DNA from: Parietaria judaica
Taxonomy: Eukaryota; Streptophyta; Magnoliopsida; Rosales; Urticaceae
Length of the DNA stretch: 64,000 nt
Assembly (NCBI GenBank): GCA_954871525.1
Contig: OX940861.1
Span: forward strand, 6,804,842 to 6,868,841
Direction of reading: 5' to 3'
How positions within the stretch are numbered: the stretch's first letter is position 1; each line of letters begins with the position of its first letter. This document shows positions 60,848 through 64,000 of the stretch, in pieces. The position numbers and the translations under genes were made by a program. A model generated the notes under the pieces. It was not told the origin of the DNA. It did not search any database and saw nothing but the letters and a program-made list of their open reading frames with translations.

Positions 60848-61283
60848 TATTTTAATGGTAATTTTTTATGTATTACTATTAATTGTATAATCAATCTCAT
60901 GATTAAAATCTATAAATGTTTTATGTATTTGTTATTAATTGTACCATATAAATTATGATTAAAAAAAATCTAAATTCTTAAAACATAGTTATTCTCAATA
61001 CTTTCACCTTAGATGCTTTAAAAAAATTTATAAATTCTTGAAAAACTTGAATTCCCAATACCTTAACCAAATAAACTCGAAATAATGGCTGATTTTTTTT
61101 TATATGGTTTAAAAAACGTCTCTGTTTTTTTATAGGAAATTCAAAAATATTTTTCGCGTTAAAAACTATATCAACAAAAAAACCAGTTACAATTCTCATA
61201 AATATTCAACATTAAAAATGATACAACTTTGAAATTTCCTTGGATGAAATAATTTCGGTACTTTTTAGGAAAAAAAAATTGTT

Positions 61284-61372
61284 GAGACTGCCACGTGGAC
61301 GTGGTCTCTTCATTTCTTCTCTCTGAGATTCGCTTCGCTCTCTTCTTATAGTCACGTGAGACTGCCACGTGG
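61284..61372 (+). promoter_or_regulatory. Three G-boxes upstream of the response-regulator-like gene
   Basis: CACGTG cores at 61292-61297, 61353-61358 and 61366-61371. The first and third lie in an exact direct repeat GAGACTGCCACGTGG. They are 190-275 bp upstream of the start codon, a common position for bZIP/bHLH control. Confidence 0.6.
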
Positions 61373-61563
61373 CGCGCGGGGAGAGGAGCTGAGGGAGAGG
61401 CGAGTTGATCGAGGATGATTCATTTTCCTTACGATTTTATACGCAATTTTGTTATAACCTACCTAAACTTTCCTTTCTTCATCATTTTGCATTGCAGTTT
61501 GCACGATACTTTTTCCTTTCTTCTTCTTTCTCTCTTTCGTTTCCTCTTCTCTCCCTCTCCACC

Positions 61564-62705
61564 ATGGCTGACAGTGACTTCGAGAGCTTTTTCCCACTCC
61601 TGAAAAAGAAGTTGCTGTTATACATTTTTGACGATCCTAGTTTCCACGAAGTTGTTAGCGAAGCGATAGAAGTAATGTTTTTGGATTACACAGCTGCATT
61701 CAGCTCTCTCGAAGATACGGAGGGCATGGACATCGTGATACTCTCCTCTACGAAGCTGAAAGAGCTGAAAGCTCGAGGCGAAGAATACTTCGTGGTCGAC
61801 AAGATATTTTTGTGAGCATTCTCTTAAATCTTAATCAAGATAGTGAAGTGTGAGCATATAGATTTTTTATGAACTCGGAGAAGTGTTGCTTAGATTTGTC
61901 GTATAAATGGTATTCATGCAGAGCTCGGAGACACGTCGAGCATTGTTTCGCAGGGTATGGCGGCTCTGGGTAACTATCTCTATGAACCCGGGCCATTGAC
62001 GCCCAGGTTCATAGATAGCGTTTGGACCCATGCGGTCAAAGCAGTGCAACAGGCCGAAGTCGAGGTCCCAGGCCCCGATGCTGGTGAACTGCACCCGGGC
62101 GCCGCCGCCGCCGCAGAAGCCGAGATCCCGGGCCCCGGTGCCGGTGAACTGCACCCGGCCGCCGCCGCCGCCGAAGCCGAGATCCCGGGCCCCGGTGCCG
62201 GTGTCCCTCCTGTTCCGGCACCCCAGCAGGGCCCGGTGGCCTTGGCGCGCCCAGGATTCGGTCGTGTTTGGACCGAATCCCGTTCCGATCTCTTCATCCA
62301 CGTCCTTGAAGTTCATTACCAGAGCAATTTATATCTCGATGGTAACGCGTTTTCACTACATTTCTATCTATATTTTATATTTAAATTTACTAACTTAAGT
62401 TGAATTTTTCACAGAGGTAACTGGACCGAATGTATTGCAATGGATGCGTGTGGAGAACGGAGCCGCGTGCACAAACCTAACTGCCCAGCGCGTTAAAAAC
62501 TACATCAACGTACGTTTTTTTTTTTTTATTTGTTTTAATCATTTAAACTTCTTTTTTCTTTGTGAAAACTGAAACAAAGTTATTAAATATATGTAATTTT
62601 TTTTTTCAGAAGATGAAATTGCTAAACGCGAAAACGCCGGCCAACGAAGAGGTCGCCAATGCGGCAAGGCTCGCCAATGCGGCGGCCCTTGCTGCTTCGG
62701 GTTAA
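61564..62705 (+). CDS. Divergent type-B response-regulator-like protein (pseudo-receiver plus GARP/Myb-like domain)
   Basis: Model exons 61564-61794, 61894-62341, 62415-62509 and 62610-62705 give 289 residues. The N-terminus resembles a receiver: LLLYIFDDPS (17-26; DDP as in VDDDP), DIVI (56-59), EEYFVICRI near the exon 1/2 junction, and GDTSSIVSQGMAALGNYLYE then WTHAV (89-125), which parallels the GVTHGACDYLxKP and IWQHV of type-B ARRs. The phospho-acceptor Asp after DIVI is replaced (LSS) and the conserved Lys is Glu, so it should not be phosphorylated. A Pro/Ala-rich linker has repeats of EIPGPGAGELHP. The C-terminal RVWTESRSDLFIHVL and LTAQRVKNYINKMK fit a diverged GARP domain. The ATG context ACCATGG is good. 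The intron 1 donor (GTG|GTCGAC) is weak; a stronger donor at 61812 leads to a stop. Function in cytokinin signalling or DNA binding is inference. Confidence 0.6.
62060..62215 (+). repeat. GC-rich tandem repeat coding for Ala/Pro-rich linker
   Basis: Three copies of a unit of about 57-60 bp (GAGATCCCGGGCCCCGGTGC core, followed by GCCGCCGCCGCC) in frame in the response-regulator-like gene. GC content far above its surroundings; the reverse-strand frames here are by-products. Confidence 0.85.
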
Positions 62706-62898
62706 TGGTCTAGATGGTGCGCATTTACCCTATGTTTTTAGTTTTGTTAAGTTTGAGGGAATCGAACATCTTATGCATATTTCGAAGAGAATATTTGTCC
62801 TTTCCGGCCCAGTTTTAGTTGCCAAATGTCTCTATATTATGTATTTAGAAATGTGTTATTTTTTGTATTATGTTCCAATGATAACCTTATGTTTTTAA

Positions 62899-63010
62899 AG
62901 GGGTGAAAGCGGGACCGCGAACCGATGCCAAAAACATGTCCCGGTTTGGAAAATTTCCGGTTTTTTAATGAAGTCCCAATTTATATTTTTTTAATAATCG
63001 GGACGAGACG
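62899..63010. mobile_element. Partial end of the hAT family seen at 50021
   Basis: AGGGGTGAAAGCGGGACCG with following CCGGTTT/TTTCCGG motifs resembles TAGGGGTGAAACCGG at 50021. No right end found. Confidence 0.4.
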
Positions 63011-64000
63011 AAATCAGGGAGAATATTCACGAAAAATCTGAAATGAACACATTAAGACTATAAACTTACTGTCTGTTTACCTTTACTTATTTATGTAATA
63101 TACTTGCATATATGTAGCTTCTTTTTTACTGGATTCAAAGCTATTCAATGATAAAATGATTGCCGTTTTCATGCATTTGTTAATATTCAATGATAAAATC
63201 AATGCCGAGTCTTCTTTCATTATTATTTTAACCACCGAAGATTCTTATCAACTTATCTGGTGAAGTGCTAATGTATATATACGTATATATTATAGAGATT
63301 TTGTACATAATTAAGGTTTAAATATAGTACAAACAAAAGCTGCGATTACAACAAACAATCAAACAAAAACTGTGTAAAGCACAAGTGAAAAAGATGGGAA
63401 AACTAAAACGGCTTAGTATTAATAAAATAAAAAATAGTGATAAATAAATAAATAAAACAAGTTTGAGCAGCAGAATAGAAAATTTCAAATTAGTGAATTC
63501 TTCATAATTTAATAAAAGAACATCTGCAAGAAGACATAACAGCCATTTGAAACGAAGTCCGAATTCCTTCTTGCTCTTCAATCTGCATAGAGAGCCGAAA
63601 ACGGACGCAAAATTCAAAAAATACAGAAAAGCAGCAAATTAGATATAGATTAGAAGACAGGTATATAAAGAAAGACACATCAAATCATAAATAAAAAGGT
63701 GAAAAGAAAAATAAATTTGTTGTTCATTTTTTTGTTAAAGAGAAACTTAAGTGTATATATAAATCCAACAAGCTCAAAGAAAGGCTTACCAAAACCTCAT
63801 TCAGAAGAGAAGGATTCTCAGTGTGTGAGTGTCATTCATTCTTCACACTCCCAAGCTCTTTTGCGACAGAGACCTTTCGTTGTTGTTTTTTCGATACACC
63901 GGTTTTGTATTCCTACAAATAATGATAAATGACCGGTCTTTAAGATTTATATTTAAATATCATGCGAATAAAACAAATCGATCAGTATATATATACTACA
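63011..64000. other. AT-rich DNA to the window edge
   Basis: No firm gene. Minus-strand splice-like signals (an acceptor before IEEQEGIRTSFQMA near 63590 and a donor near 63788) hint at the 3' part of a minus-strand gene continuing past the window, but the protein is not recognised. Confidence 0.3.

Noticed and set aside
61795..61921. Stronger splice donor TTTTT|GTGAGC at 61812 for the response-regulator-like gene
   Set aside because: Joining it to the acceptors at 61894 or 61922 shifts the frame into early stops; the 61794 donor keeps the frame open and restores receiver-like sequence. Transcript data could overturn this.
61980..62297. Gly/Ala-rich minus-strand frames
   Set aside because: Produced by the GC-rich linker repeat; the plus-strand frame continues across spliced exons.
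63318..63617. 99-residue minus-strand frame
   Set aside because: Hydrophobic, low-complexity translation of AT-rich DNA; part may be a last exon of a gene beyond the window, but nothing is recognisable.

Overview
This window is nuclear DNA of a flowering plant, most likely a eudicot. Genes have many short GT-AG introns, lie in AT-rich intergenic DNA, and are separated by nested plant transposons. Two genes encode chloroplast or plant-specific proteins, and there is a U3 snoRNA with the plant USE/TATA promoter. I do not name a species.

Layout. 1-5115: minus-strand, decayed Ty3/gypsy element (Tat-like), cut by the left window edge, with its 5' LTR at 4357-5115. 6767-14416 (+): complete 25-exon kinesin-7 gene with a 708-bp hAT-type element in intron 2. 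15002-17100 (-): 8-exon pepsin-like aspartic protease, convergent with the kinesin. 19844-20053 (+): U3 snoRNA. 20669-21450: solo gypsy LTR with a perfect 5-bp target duplication. 21540-22283 (-): broken PPR gene. 22745-25294: Helitron with a nested hAT-type element. 25441-26230: tandem repeats, some resembling the U3 3' flank. 27977-29874 (+): DnaJ C-terminal-domain protein without a J domain. 30737-34032 (-): ALDH3H1-like aldehyde dehydrogenase with a second possible first exon at 35092-35268. 35396-40264: one Mutator-like and two hAT-type non-autonomous elements with intact target duplications. 40681-43062: PIF/Harbinger-type element with a truncated transposase and an LRR (polygalacturonase-inhibitor-like) gene fragment, ending about 200 bp upstream of the next gene. 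43259-46223 (+): 12-exon thylakoid ascorbate peroxidase. 47674-51410: second decayed gypsy element, broken by stops and a hAT-type insertion and lacking reverse transcriptase. 53043-57723: Helitron cluster. 56542-58239: two tRNA-derived SINEs. 61564-62705 (+): divergent gene that reads as a degenerate type-B response regulator (pseudo-receiver, Pro/Ala-rich repeats, GARP/Myb-like domain), with three G-boxes upstream.

The host genes do not form a pathway. They are a motor, a secreted-type protease, a chaperone-like protein, an aldehyde detoxification enzyme, an H2O2-scavenging peroxidase and a candidate transcription regulator. The ALDH and peroxidase genes are both typical stress-protection genes, but nothing in the sequence links them functionally. 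The most unusual content is the response-regulator-like gene, the duplicated ALDH first exon, the U3 flank repeats and the dense set of transposons with readable target duplications. Exon boundaries were read by eye from splice sites, reading phase and family knowledge; no alignment was run.
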